NCBI GenBank assembly: GCA_037043015.1
Contig: CM073323.1
Coordinates: forward strand, 17,555,758-17,619,757
DNA length: 64,000 bases
Direction of reading: 5' to 3'
Origin: Bryum argenteum
Lineage: Eukaryota; Streptophyta; Bryopsida; Bryales; Bryaceae
Positions 37,201 through 48,523 of the stretch are shown piece by piece; positions within the stretch are counted from its first letter, which is position 1; every line of letters starts with the position of its first letter. Under the pieces are notes generated by a model. That model worked only from the letters and a program-made list of their open reading frames with translations. It was not told the origin of the DNA and did no database searches. The position numbers and the translations under genes are program-made.

Positions 37201-38625
37201 AAGTGGCCAAACTCATGGATGCATACCTTGCTGAAGTTGCTAGAGATGCGAACTTGCCGCTCGCGAGGTTCCAGAACCTTGCAGAGTCGTTACCTCAATT
37301 TTCGCGTGCAACCGATGACGGGTTGTATAAAGCAGTTGACACATATCTTAAGGCATGCCCCTACTTTGAACTATTTCTGTTGAAAATTCGTGAAAATTAG
37401 TTGAAAAATTAGCAGAAAAAATTCGTGTATCCTTTCGTATCTTGCTGAAAGTTAGATTGTGGTCTTCTCATCGAACTAAGGCCAGATTGTCCTCCATTAC
37501 ATCCTCGCAAAGAGAGTCTGACGGTTGCATATTTTCAGTTTTGGAGCTCAATGTCTAAGGCGATCTATTCTGCAGGCACATCCGAGTATGACAGAGCACG
37601 AACGGAAGAAACTATGCCATATTATGAATTGTCAACGACTTTCTCTAGAAGCTTGTCTGCACGCTGCGCAAAACGAGCGTCTCCCTCTTCGCGTTGTCGT
37701 CCAGGTAACTGAATCTGAATCTGCTCACACTTGTACACTCAGTTTCCTACATTTTTGGTGCACCTTTACCAGCAGTAATATTCATTTTCCCGCAGATACT
37801 CTTCAGCGAGCAAATCAAGCTGCGTAACGCCATCTCAGGGAACTCTTCCAAGAAAACACGTGACGTCGACGGCAGCTCGTACGGTCCTTCAGCTCGCGAC
37901 CATTCGCAAATTGGAGGTCAAAGCACCGCCTCGCGCCCCGACGAGTCGGAAGCCGACGGTCTCTCGCTTCATGAGAGCTGGCTCGCTGCTCGACAAGATA
38001 TCAAGTACCTCAAGCAAGAAATGGAAAGGATGAAAGCCAAGTACGCACATCTTGAATACGAGAATCTTGCGCAACAGGTAACCAAACTCATTTCATTTCC
38101 GCACAATTTCAAGAATTTCAAGAATTTCATCTTCTGATTCCTCGCGCTCCGTCTCGCATGCTGATTAACACTGCTTCTCATTTCGTAAGATCTCATTCTT
38201 ACATTGCCTCTTGTTGCACGTACATGTCGTGCCAGAACATAACAAAAGAGGAAATTCAGTGATAGTACTCTTTCGCTTGGTGTTAAGCTTGCCAATTTCA
38301 GATTTAAATCACAATTGCATAATTACGGTTATTGCAGGCGGAGAAGAAACCAAAGCCGAAGATGCATTCGTCATTAGGCTGGACGTCGGGGTGGCGAAAG
38401 CTGAAGCTGAGCAGCACATTAAAAGCGCCGAGTTTATTCTCACACAAAGACAACGACGCGTCCACAACGCCGACGCATGCAGCAGCAGGCGACGGCGCCG
38501 ACCATGCGCATGCGAATTTCACCACCACGCCGCGCGTGCCTTCCGATCAGCAGCAGCATCGCCGCCGATCACACTCCGTCACTTTGACGTCCACTGTGCA
38601 AAGATGGCGAAACTCCATCTCCTAA
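34250..38625 (+). CDS. NPH3/RPT2-like (NRL) BTB protein with long N-terminal extension
   Basis: Seven exons: 34250-35679, 35789-35858, 35964-36980, 37092-37352, 37576-37704, 37796-38077 and 38338-38625, 1158 residues, phases consistent. The BTB region starts at about 477 ([20 protein letters not shown]). The NPH3 domain runs from about 663 ([20 protein letters not shown]) to about 969 ([17 protein letters not shown]). A short coiled coil (about 1040-1060) follows. The protein ends RWRNSIS, resembling the C-terminal RxS phosphosite bound by 14-3-3 in NPH3-type proteins. NRL proteins are plasma-membrane-associated partners of phototropins and likely CUL3 adaptors. The family is usually 550-750 residues; here exon 1 adds about 475 polar, low-complexity residues before the BTB. 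That extension is open, in frame and spliced with conserved phase, but a downstream start cannot be excluded. Intron 4 starts with GC. Confidence 0.93.
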
Positions 38626-38669
38626 GCTCAAGCTGGGATCGATCTGTCGATCGATGGCATTACTTAGTG

Positions 38670-38793
38670 AGTTGATTAGTGAATTACACGATCATTAGTC
38701 AGCTGATTAGTGAATTACACGATCATTAGTCAGCTGATTAGTGAATTACACGATCATTAGTCAGCTGATTAGTGAATTACACGATCATTAGTG
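38670..38793. repeat. 31 bp tandem repeat, four units
   Basis: Four units of 31 bp (AGCTGATTAGTGAATTACAC followed by GATCATTAGTC), starting 45 bases after the NPH3-like stop codon and so probably in its 3' UTR. A fifth, diverged unit lies at about 38826-38856. Confidence 0.95.
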
Positions 38794-38856
38794 ACATTCC
38801 AACGTGGGATGGGCACTAGTTCGTGAGTTGATTAGTGGATTACACGATGATTAGTG

Positions 38857-39502
38857 TAAATTAGTGACAGACGGCAAAGGCCCTCAGTTGTCTTCGAGTG
38901 TTCCTTTCTTGAATCAATGTGCCAATTCTTCTACAAACTTGTTTTATCAGAAACTTCAAACAAGGTTATTATTGTTATGTATCCACCATTTGCAGTAAGA
39001 GAAGAGATGGGAAACGAGGAGGGTCAAAAATAGGGGATGTGCAGCCTTTGACAACCCATGTACTTTACTGTAGCTATGTGAGGATGCTATAAATGGGAAG
39101 CACTGACCACATGGTCTGTGATAAAAATGGGATTGATCAAACCGTTAAAAAAGAGATTTCGGTGAGCATCACTATACTGGGAGTGAAGAATCTGGTATTA
39201 GGAAGGGCCACTCTTCCCTTTTTATGGATATTGTTTGCTTGTTTAAAGGTGGGCGCTCCGAGTGCCAATGATTTCTGGAAAATTCCAGCTCCCATTTTTA
39301 TTTTTGTGTCGGGCAGGTGGCCTGATGCAGACATTATTACCTGGACTGCTTGGCCGCTAGTTGATGGGATCCAACTTATGCACACCTTTCTATGCATGAA
39401 GTATTTATTGCAAAAAGCTGGTTTTGTGGTAACAAATTATTGACTGTTTTTTCCTATTTTATGTTTAATAACGCTGTGAACTTCTCATTTTTGGGGTTCA
39501 TC
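38857..39502. other. 3' flank, nothing recognised
   Basis: No gene recognised. An open frame at 39093-39443 has no motif and its end overlaps the repeat-rich zone. Confidence 0.4.
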
Positions 39503-39506
39503 TTAA

Positions 39507-39870
39507 CCCTTAAACGTCAGGCTATACGGATTTGGGCAGCCCAGTATTGGATTACAGCATCTTTTGGACTCGGGCATCACGAATAGTGCACTTTTTGAAC
39601 TTGGGCATCATGAATGATCCAATCAATGATGAGCTTGCAACCTCCTACAAGTATTGTACAACCCCAACCTACCTACCACAATCCTTTCAAAGCACAAAAT
39701 CACTCATACAAATTGTGATTTGAATTCTAAAATTTCACTTTTTGAATGCATCACAAGAAGGTGACCAGTTTGACATCAAAATATATTAAGTGAAAAGTTG
39801 AGTACATTGAGAGCTATAGAGAAGATTCTGTTGGAAAAGGACCCCTCGGGTCACCTTAGACGTTTAAGGA
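39507..39870. mobile_element. TTAA-flanked element F, 364 bp (type 2)
   Basis: Starts CCCTTAAACGTC and ends GACGTTTAAGG plus A. TTAA on both sides (39503-39506 and 39871-39874). Shares its body with G, H and, inverted, C. Confidence 0.85.
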
Positions 39871-40237
39871 TTAAACGCCCTTGAGATCTGAAACGGGCAG
39901 CCCAAAATTGGATCACATCATTTTTGGACTTGGGCATTAGGACTAGTGCACTTTTTGAACTTGGGCATCAGGAATGAACCAATCAATGATGAGCTTGCAA
40001 CTTCCTACAAGGTTAGGTTATGTACAAACCCAACCTACCTACTACAATCTTTTCACATAATCCACAAAATCATTCATACAAATTGTGATTTGAGTTGTAA
40101 AATTTCACTTTTTGAATGCATCGGCGGGAGGTGTCCAGTTCCACATCAAAATATAAGTGAAAAGTCGAGTACAATGAGAGCTATAGAGTAGATTCTGTTG
40201 GAAAAAAGCTTATGGAGCTTCCTTGGGCGTTTAAGGG
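39871..40237. mobile_element. TTAA-flanked element G (type 2), abutting F
   Basis: Follows F directly in the same orientation. Its left end seems to have lost CCC, so the junction reads GGATTAAACGCCC. The right end is GGGCGTTTAAGGG with TTAA at 40238-40241. Confidence 0.8.
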
Positions 40238-40513
40238 TTAAAGGGATGGGTGTTTTGTCCGTACTTGAGATTTTTAGGAAGAGGTTCGGGGATACCCCCT
40301 CCTTGGCATTGAATGAATTGTTACAATGAAAGGAGAAAGGCTTCATCTTTTCAATGTGAGGTGTTTTTCTAATTTGAGACGTGTTTTGGGAAATGTAACT
40401 TTAGGATCTAGTACATGTAGGGTCCACTAGATTTCGTTTTTGTAAAATCAAAATGACTCATTATTTCATCACCGTGTTCCTAGAGTTTGTTGTTTATCGG
40501 GTCTATACTTTAA

Positions 40514-40873
40514 CCCTTAAAGGTCCTTGGGGTCTGAAACGGGCGGCCCAAAATTGAATCACAACATCTTTTGGACTTGGGCATCATGAATAGTGCACTT
40601 TTAAAACTTCGGCATCATGAATGGACCAATCAATGATGAGCGTGCAACCTTCTACAAGTTTATGTACAACCCAACCTACCTACCACAATCCTTTCAAAGC
40701 ACAAAATCACTCATACAAATTGTGATTTGAATTGTAAAATTTTACTTCTTGAATGAATCAGAAGAAGGTTACCAGTTTGACATCAAAATATAAGTGAAAA
40801 TTGAGTAGAATGAGAGCTACAAGGCATATTCTGTTAGAAAAGAGCCCCTCGCGCTCACAAGGACCTTTAAGGG
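40514..40873. mobile_element. TTAA-flanked element H, 360 bp (type 2)
   Basis: Starts CCCTTAAAGGTCCTTG and ends AAGGACCTTTAAGGG. Left TTAA at 40510-40513; the right flank is TCAA, one change from TTAA. Confidence 0.85.
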
Positions 40874-40894
40874 TCAAATTTTTAAGAATAAATA

Positions 40895-41165
40895 GTTAAG
40901 AAACATACTCCTTCAAGAATTTATGAAATTTGATCTACAAAGGAAAAAATATCCTAAAAAGCTACACAAATTGCACCAAAATGTATGCCATGTCTTTTTC
41001 ATATCTTGGATGGAACTGAGGTTTCTACCATCAAGAATAGATACAAAGTGGAATCCAACCCAAAAAAACATAGTTGGAATCTAACGGTGGATGAAGGAGA
41101 TACAACTCCTTAAGAACCATGTACTTATTTATTTATTTCAATATAGAGACATCATTGCAAATCCA
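40895..41165 (+). repeat. Dispersed repeat family R1, copy
   Basis: Holds the TCTAACGGTGGATGAAGGAG block followed by a CATTGCAAATCCAAT stretch, in the same order as in 55930-56130 and 15030-15135. Confidence 0.5.
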
Positions 41166-41182
41166 ATTCGAGTAGTATTTAA

Positions 41183-41416
41183 CCCTTAAACGTGAGACCC
41201 AACCCGAGGGGTTGGGTTTTCTTTTGAGAGAATCTTGCTCATAACTTACACTCCATTATACCAAATGGAATTTTTAGAATTCCAAACTGAGCACCTTAAA
41301 GAGATCTATACTTTCTTTGAATAGAGCTCAAGCAAATTAAAAATAGAATAATGCTAAAAATGGACTTTAAAAGAGATTTTGGGTGTGGTATCAGGAAAGC
41401 ATATGACGTTTAAGGG
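41183..41416. mobile_element. TTAA-flanked element I, 234 bp
   Basis: Starts CCCTTAAACGTGAG and ends ATGACGTTTAAGGG. TTAA on both sides (41179-41182 and 41417-41420). Near the left end is a small hairpin (CCCAACCCGAGGGGTTGGG). The body differs from types 1-3. Confidence 0.82.
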
Positions 41417-41420
41417 TTAA

Positions 41421-42463
41421 ATAAAAAATCCTCCAACTTCAAAGTTGTTAGGTTTCACCTTTACTCCTAGATGCGGGTGGATGTACAAAAAGTAATAATT
41501 TGATGGCAAGGAGCAACTCCGAAGAGCCATTTATCTCTTTTGAGTTGCCACTTTTTTACATAACCATGAGACTAAGGTATATCCAACAACTTTGCAGCTA
41601 GAAGATTTTTGATTTGAATTACTTTGGTAATGGATTTGCAATGATGATTCAATATTGAAAAACCTAAAAAGAACATGGTTTTTGCAAGGATATGGTTCTC
41701 TTTATCCACCCTTAGATTCCAACTTCCTTTGTTGGGTTGGATTTAAATTGTGATCTTCTTTATGTAGTACAAACCTTAATTCCATTCAAGGTCACCATTC
41801 CAAGGCCATTATATATGCAAGGAAATTCTTCTCATGGTGTGTTTTTGTTCAAAGGTGTTGTAAAGATAAATATAAACATCTTTTTAGTTGGTTGATTATT
41901 TTTTTATTGTATTCTTAAGTCTATTGGTAGCATTTTCACTTCAAAGTGAAGATGCTGAAATTTTGTGATCATTTTGGAGTACTAATACGTTTTAATCTCA
42001 CGATCTATTGAGGCCTTATGACTCAATTTTGACCTACGTGACTCACAATAAGTATTCTACAAGATTGTATGGTTGAGAACTGAATACCTTATCTTAATTT
42101 CCATCTATAACACTTTATTTTAAAACTAGCAAAGGCCTCGTGCATGATGCACATGCGTACGTTTGTATACACCCCCTCCTTCCTTTGTAATGTAACACCT
42201 ATGTAATGTCGCAGATAGATGATATGAAAGAACCTCTCATTTTGGAGTATGATACTTCATATTGGGTGACGGGGTCTTGTGTTTCCTCTCCCCCACTCCC
42301 ATGTTCCCGATTCTCCATTACCCCTCATAATTCCTCATCCGCTATTTCCTCGCTCCATTTCCCCGTTCTTCATTCTCTCGTTCCAATGTTATTGGTTCTA
42401 CTTCAAAAAACTAGGCAGCACGGTAGGCCCTTTTCTGACGTCCTTTCATTTAACGAGACAAGA
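41421..42463. other. Intergenic, includes an inverted R1 copy
   Basis: About 41550-42070 shares landmarks with the R1 family on the opposite strand, including TTTTCACTTCAAAGTGAAGATGC. The rest (42070-42460) is C/T-rich with no gene recognised. Confidence 0.4.
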
Positions 42464-42466
42464 TAA

Positions 42467-42767
42467 GAGCATCCCCAACTTGCTATGCTACCTTTTGCAT
42501 CTTGCCAAAGAGAGGCCTTCGATATGTCAAAGTTAGCATCTCTTTAAGTCCTCTTACCGCCCGACTACCTACCCAAGTCTCACTTAAACGAGTCGTTTAA
42601 TTGAGTTAACATTCTTTTAGGAAAACTTAGCATGCCTCTTAAGAAAACCGAAAACTTTTAAACTTGTGGGCTCAAGTACTTTTGAAATTTTGGCATGGTG
42701 TAATGAAGGGCAAAATATACCAGGGCTATTTAGGATTGGTCCCGTTGCTAGTCTCTTGGAGATGCTC
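42467..42767. mobile_element. PIF/Harbinger-like MITE, 301 bp
   Basis: Terminal inverted repeats GAGCATCCCCAA and TTGGAGATGCTC (one mismatch in 12), with TAA on both sides (42464-42466 and 42768-42770). A TAA/TTA duplication fits PIF/Harbinger. GAGCATCTCCAA ends are common among plant MITEs. No coding. Confidence 0.8.
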
Positions 42768-42770
42768 TAA

Positions 42771-43414
42771 CTATTATAAATATGTGAGCTTGAGAATATT
42801 GAGAGTGTATGAGGAAATAACGAGTGACCCTCAAACCCTCTTTCCTTCACCAAAAATTTGAAAAGAGGAATCTCAAGCTATTGCTTTCCTATGGTACTAC
42901 CCAAGCTGTTTGGCTCACATTTTTGCCTCGTAATTGCTCAAGAAGAAAATCTTGCCATGTTTTTGTTTAAAGTCTTACTATTATTGTTCATAAATATTGT
43001 TCATAAAATGGTCATTTGGACCTTCAAAGATTGAAGTAGCATTTATTTAATTTTAGACTTAAGGATATACAGTGGTGCTTGGATTAGATAAACGGTTTCG
43101 GACAGACAAAAACGTTGATCTTATCCAAGCGTTGACCATAACGAAACAATGTCTCTTTCCATAATAAAGGGACAAAGGGACAGCGTTCTTAACTAGAGGT
43201 TGATCTTAACGAGGTTCATCTTATCCAGGTATGAGTGTATGTATACATGATATCAAAGATTGTAATTAATGTGCCACTGGATATAAATGTCGTGTTTAAT
43301 TTACAAAGTTGGATCATTATTATGTGCTTTATAAGATTTTTCATTGACTTGTTTTAATTTTGATGTTTACCACTCTTCTCTTTTCATTCTCTAACCTACA
43401 TTACAAGAATCATC
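42771..43414. other. 3' flank of the PH-domain gene
   Basis: AT-rich, no gene recognised. Confidence 0.4.
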
Positions 43415-46400
43415 TTATTTTTTATCTTCTATATCAAGAGATGACGTTTCCAATGTCTTATCCATTTCGTTTCCCGGTATCTCACTTTCTACATGTGGTA
43501 ATAATATGCTCTTTGTATCTAGATTTCTAGCTTCTTCTTCACTTTTCTTGCCAAGTTCAAAAAGATTTGTACTACTATTATCAATACTATCCTTAGGATG
43601 TTGTGAGTCTAATAAATTCTTGACCGACCACCAATTTCGTGTCTCATTAACTTTATCATCAAGATTTAAATCGATGTCATCTTGAGTTTTATTTTTCTCA
43701 TTTTCAAATGTTGGTATAAATGCGTAAGAAGTAATTCGTTGCCTACCTTGCGGAGATATCAAAAAATCTAACTTTTCGTTAGGCAAAGCTCTTTGCAATA
43801 GCCCACGTTCACTCTCATAACATGCATTGATTTGTTCACGAAGTGTCCAAATTACACCTTCATCTGGTAGCTTTTCAATACCAGTAAAAATCTGCACGTT
43901 TAACTTGGTAAAATTAAATTTAGAATAAAATGTTGTTGTTGTCTTACTCATTTACTATTATTGAGAAAACAACATGTAATAATTGACATCTTAAGGTTTT
44001 GTATTTTTGCTCCAAAGCAGATTCTATGAATGAACCTTTTTATCATGTAGTTTTTTGAGTTTTTTTGTTGTAAGCTTCAAAATGGCTTTGCTAGTAGCCA
44101 TAACGTCTACCTCAGGGCCATATTCCTTAACGCCCTCAAGTACTTTTATCTGTCAACTTTAAACATCATAACTTTTGAAAACACACTTGAAAGAATGTTC
44201 CTCACGTATGCATTGAAAATCCTTGATATTTGAAATGGGTTGTAGCATTTATTGGTTTTGGGTGTTTCTAAGACTTCTGCATCAACTTTGAACGTTATGA
44301 TCTCACAATGTAAGCATGGGGATGGTTGAATTCTAGCATGACACTTGCAATAGTTGTCAACTTCAAGATCCTTTGGTTGGATATACTAAAATTAGTAAAA
44401 ATTCATCCAAACCTCCGTGTATACAACTGTAGTTTTGGGTTTTTGAGTTCCAAAAAACACAAAAAAGTTTCAGTGGTTAAATTTAGACCAATTGCAAAGA
44501 AAAATATAGCAAGTGGTTTTTCTTTATTGATATTAGGGTGATAGATTATAAATTATTAAATTCATTTATGAAAGAAAAGTAACACATATAAAGTATATAT
44601 CAAAGCTAGTACAACATTCTAGACTTTTTGTATTACTTACTTCTCTAGTCACATTACGCAATTCCAACCGCAACGAAACCAAGTGCTCCAAACTCTCATT
44701 CAAGGAACCGACACCTATTTTTGAAGACACATGATAATAAAAAATCCAAATTTAAACTTGACAACATAAGTGGTGAAAGCATATATTTATATCTATTTAA
44801 AGATGTTTTTGAAATACTTTACTTTGTTTTATTAATGGCCTATGTTTTTCTCGTACTTCATCATCCAATCTGTGAGAACACTTCATCAATTTATTTATTT
44901 TCTTTTCAATGTTTTTAGGCAATAATTACATTAGAAGCAAATAAATTTTCAACAAGGGGAAATCAAAACCTATACTAAAACTCAAGATCAAGGAAGCATA
45001 CAATATTGTAGCTTGTTTTAGCTTTCCGAGATATTCGTGTGTTATAGATAGTTGTTTTTTTGCGGCTGTTTTGGTCTGCTCATGTAATAAGAATCTCAAA
45101 TAGTGCAATTTGCGTTTTAATTCACTTGTTTCACACATAGAAGTTGATATTTACTTTCTCATATAGACAAATTATTTACCATTTAGTCAAAATATTTATG
45201 TATAGATAGGCAATTTCCTCTTCAACAAGTGTCGTTGAGTGGTATAACTCCATCAACTCATGTATAAGGGCTTGTAATACAAGCGGATTTTCATTATAAG
45301 GAGTGTCAATATCCTACAACATGAAAGCGAAATTATTTCATCCTTAAAAATAAAATATTCTCATTAATATGAGTATAATATAATTAATCTCCAAAGTATA
45401 CCATTGTGAAAATTTATAACTCTTACAAATGGACTTATGTTTATTCCTATGACTTGGTACTCAAACAACTCAATATTGGAGGAAAAATTTGTCATTATAC
45501 AAGGAAATAAATGCAATGCTTTAAGAAAGTGAAGTGCTTTTAGCTTATGTATTCAAGAATTATTTTGAAGAAATAATTATACCATCTTTGGAATTATTGA
45601 GTGGCTATTATTCTAACGACAAATAATTATCAAGAGTGTGAATCTTAAAGCATCTTTGGAAAATTTTAGTGTAGTTAATTTTTGAGCTACAAGCATTAAA
45701 AACCTTGGCTTTGTGGTTGAGGCTCATGACCCCTAAGAAAAATGCTGTGGGTTTTGTTTCCTATGTTGATGTGGTACTCTCCAACTTAGGGGCCCTTTAC
45801 ATTAGAGGTGAGAAAACAAGAGAAAATAAGAAATAAAGAATGAGCTAACGCGAGACCTTAACCCATGTACGTCCCTAGTGTCGAAAAAAGACACTATATA
45901 TGCCTTATGATCTTGCAATATATGAGGACTCATGAGTCAAGTTTTGGTGCACATGATCTACAACTAGTCTATTACAAGGTTGTAGGTTTGTTATATTTAG
46001 TCAAAGAACCTTTAGGAAAACTTTAAAAGCTACTTTTTATGTGCAAAGCAAAGCTCTACTTTGAGAGTTACAGCAATTGATGAGTTATCAAGAAGCTTTG
46101 TTGTCCAAGTTGAAGAAACAACATTAATTACGTAGTATAGGTTTGCGATTAAGTACTCAAATGATTGGAGAATCTTTTATAAATATACGGGTGGGATCTA
46201 AATAGCTTAACTTCATTTCCATTTATAAGAATTTTTTTGAAAATGAGTTTTTGGCTAAAACTTCCCCAAGGACGTTAAGGGGTCAAGATTGAGAAGCCAA
46301 AGAATTGAAGCTTTAGATTTAACTTGTCAAGTCCAAGAGACAAGAGGAGAAAAGAATGACATGGACAATTTAACTCTCTACTTAGAAAATGAAACCAAGT

Positions 46401-48523
46401 ACATTCAAAATACAAGGAATGAGTTATGACCCTAACCTTTTGTATATCTTCATCTTCTAAAATGGCCAAACGCTCACTCAAATCTTTTACCTGTAGTAAA
46501 AGTTTTCATATTGAACTTTGCTAATGCAAAATGTACGCCAACTCATAAATTCAAAATAAATAACATATATTTATACATATTTACCAAGATCCTTGTAAAT
46601 CTATATATGTTTATTTTGGTTGTTTGTTGGTTTATTGGTTTTACTAACAAGATCTTGCGGACAATGCGTCCGATAAGGAAGCGGGAGGTGTCGTTGGGAG
46701 CATGTATTTTTGTAGGGGTACAAGCAATGATCTGATCGTCAAGCGGATGTAGAGATATTGAACTTCCATGTATTTATGGCCTTGGAAAATATCACAGACT
46801 ATATAGAATGACCTAATTTTAAATGGAGGGGAAAAACAAGAGAATCTGGACTGCACAAAAGTCCGAAGGTTTGGAGCCTTAGCATAAATACTAAAATAGA
46901 AACACGGACCTACAAGGGTAAAAATGTGTATCTTTTAGGACAATAAGAGAGAAGTAGACGGTAGTGAGGACGGGGAAGGGGACAAAGATGGGCATGGTTA
47001 AAGTAATTATATGGGCGTGACAATGTTGCATGCCATGCTAGTTATGTTACTAAATAAATTGATCATAATTGATATGTTCACTGTAATTTTTTTTGATAGG
47101 TTCACATTAAATTATTTCTGAAAGTATTTTTGTTCGTGTAATAAACAAACAGGAGTCTCTCCAACTCTAAACAATCTTAGATCTACACATGATTTTTTGG
47201 ACTTTTTTCTAAACATGGATTCGTATAAATTTTGTGAAGGTTTAAATTTTGCAAATTGGATGGACTTTGAGCATTGATGAGCAATTTCAGCAAGAAAGGG
47301 TGGTCCTCTATGATGACATTTTAGAGATATATTACTTAGACAACCAATAGAACAAGATACTCTTGAGAGTGGTGCCCAATCATTCTATGTCAAATAAAGC
47401 AATAGCTTTTAATTGAATTCCGTCAAAATAATAAAAAATAAATAAATTATTTATATCATTTACTTTTTTTAAAAAGTCCCATTATTCTTACATATACCGC
47501 TGTATGTTTTTATGATTGTTTTTAGCATTATGATTTTCCAACTAATAGAATCAATTTTTTGCTCATTATAAATTTTTACATGTTCATAAATGTATAAAGT
47601 ATGCATTTGACAAGAATTACCATAATGTTTCATGATATTTAATCTTTGAGATACTACTCTTTGACCTTATTAAAAGTAGATAGCCTTAAAGTATATAATA
47701 GCTTGATGACATAATAAGAAAAAGAAAAAAAAAAAATACTCACCTCTTTTCTAGCATGTTCAAGTTTAAGTCTTGCTATGTGTATTGAAATTGAAGCCAT
47801 GTTTATTGCATCTATAGTTTATGATTTTGTTTTTTCAAATTTAGTGAGATATAAATACTTGATATTTCATATTATAATGTCAAAAGTAATAATAGCCATA
47901 TTAGTAATTATTATATTTATCATTTCAAAAGTAGAATTAATTTATCAAGAAGATTAGAGAACAAAACTAACCCACCCATCCAGAGCATTCTTCTATTGTT
48001 TCACATGCAAACAAATAGTTGGCATGTATATGTATATTATTTTCATTGATATGCTTTTGCATTATAACAAGAAAACAATGCTTTTTTGGATCTCTAACAT
48101 CTTGTCGAACAATCTCAGCTCTACTTCCTTCCAAACATATGACTCCTGTTGGTTCTGAACGATTCTGCTCAAATGACATTAATATTGTAAACTGATTCTT
48201 ATTTGCTTGTATAGAAAATGATTTTATGTAAGAAATTAAAAGAAAGTACTACACAACTAGAAAACAAGTAAGAACTAATACTTGTCTATTAGTATATGAC
48301 TTGATATAAAATTTTCAAGCCTTCACTAGAGCAACAAAAGTACACATAATAGCAACAATCCCATTCAATCAACATGGATTCAAGTCATTCTTACCAGCTT
48401 CTTTATGTAATATAACTTGTTTCCTTTTATCATACATTGAAGCTTTTTCCAAAGTTGTTCATTACCTTTAACACGGCGAAGGTCTAACCATCCCGTTTTT
48501 TCAGGCTTAAACCACAATAAACC
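43415..48523 (-). CDS. PH-domain and coiled-coil protein, family not recognised, 5' end not found
   Basis: Eight minus-strand exons join in consistent phase: 48523-48395, 48191-47972, 47811-47744, 46490-46437, 45313-45180, 45124-44970, 44714-44641 and 43891-43415 (436 residues). The first two encode a PH domain: GWLDLRRVKGNEQLWKKLQC, GNKLYYIKKL, TGVICLEGSRAEIV, HCFLVIMQ, then the C-terminal helix ETIEECSGWVDAINMAS. The rest is mostly helical and charged (IARLKLEHARKEVKDLSERL; ELMELYHSTTLVEEE; NESLEHLVSLRLELRN), ending in an acidic tail. The intron at 45179-45125 is only 55 nt. A further exon may lie at 50290-50106 (TTVHEVRRALMILLFLDSLQ), which looks like a ubiquitin-fold/RA segment, and perhaps at 50654-50460; these are weak. 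PH domains bind phosphoinositides or proteins. A PH-RhoGAP or RA-PH adaptor is possible, but no GAP motif was seen. Confidence 0.65.
45862..46282. mobile_element. TTAA-flanked element J, 421 bp, intronic
   Basis: Starts CCCATGTACGTCC and ends GGACGTTAAGGGG, with left TTAA (45858-45861) and right TCAA (46283-46286). It lies wholly within the 46436-45314 intron of the PH-domain gene. The ends are more diverged than in the other copies. Confidence 0.6.
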
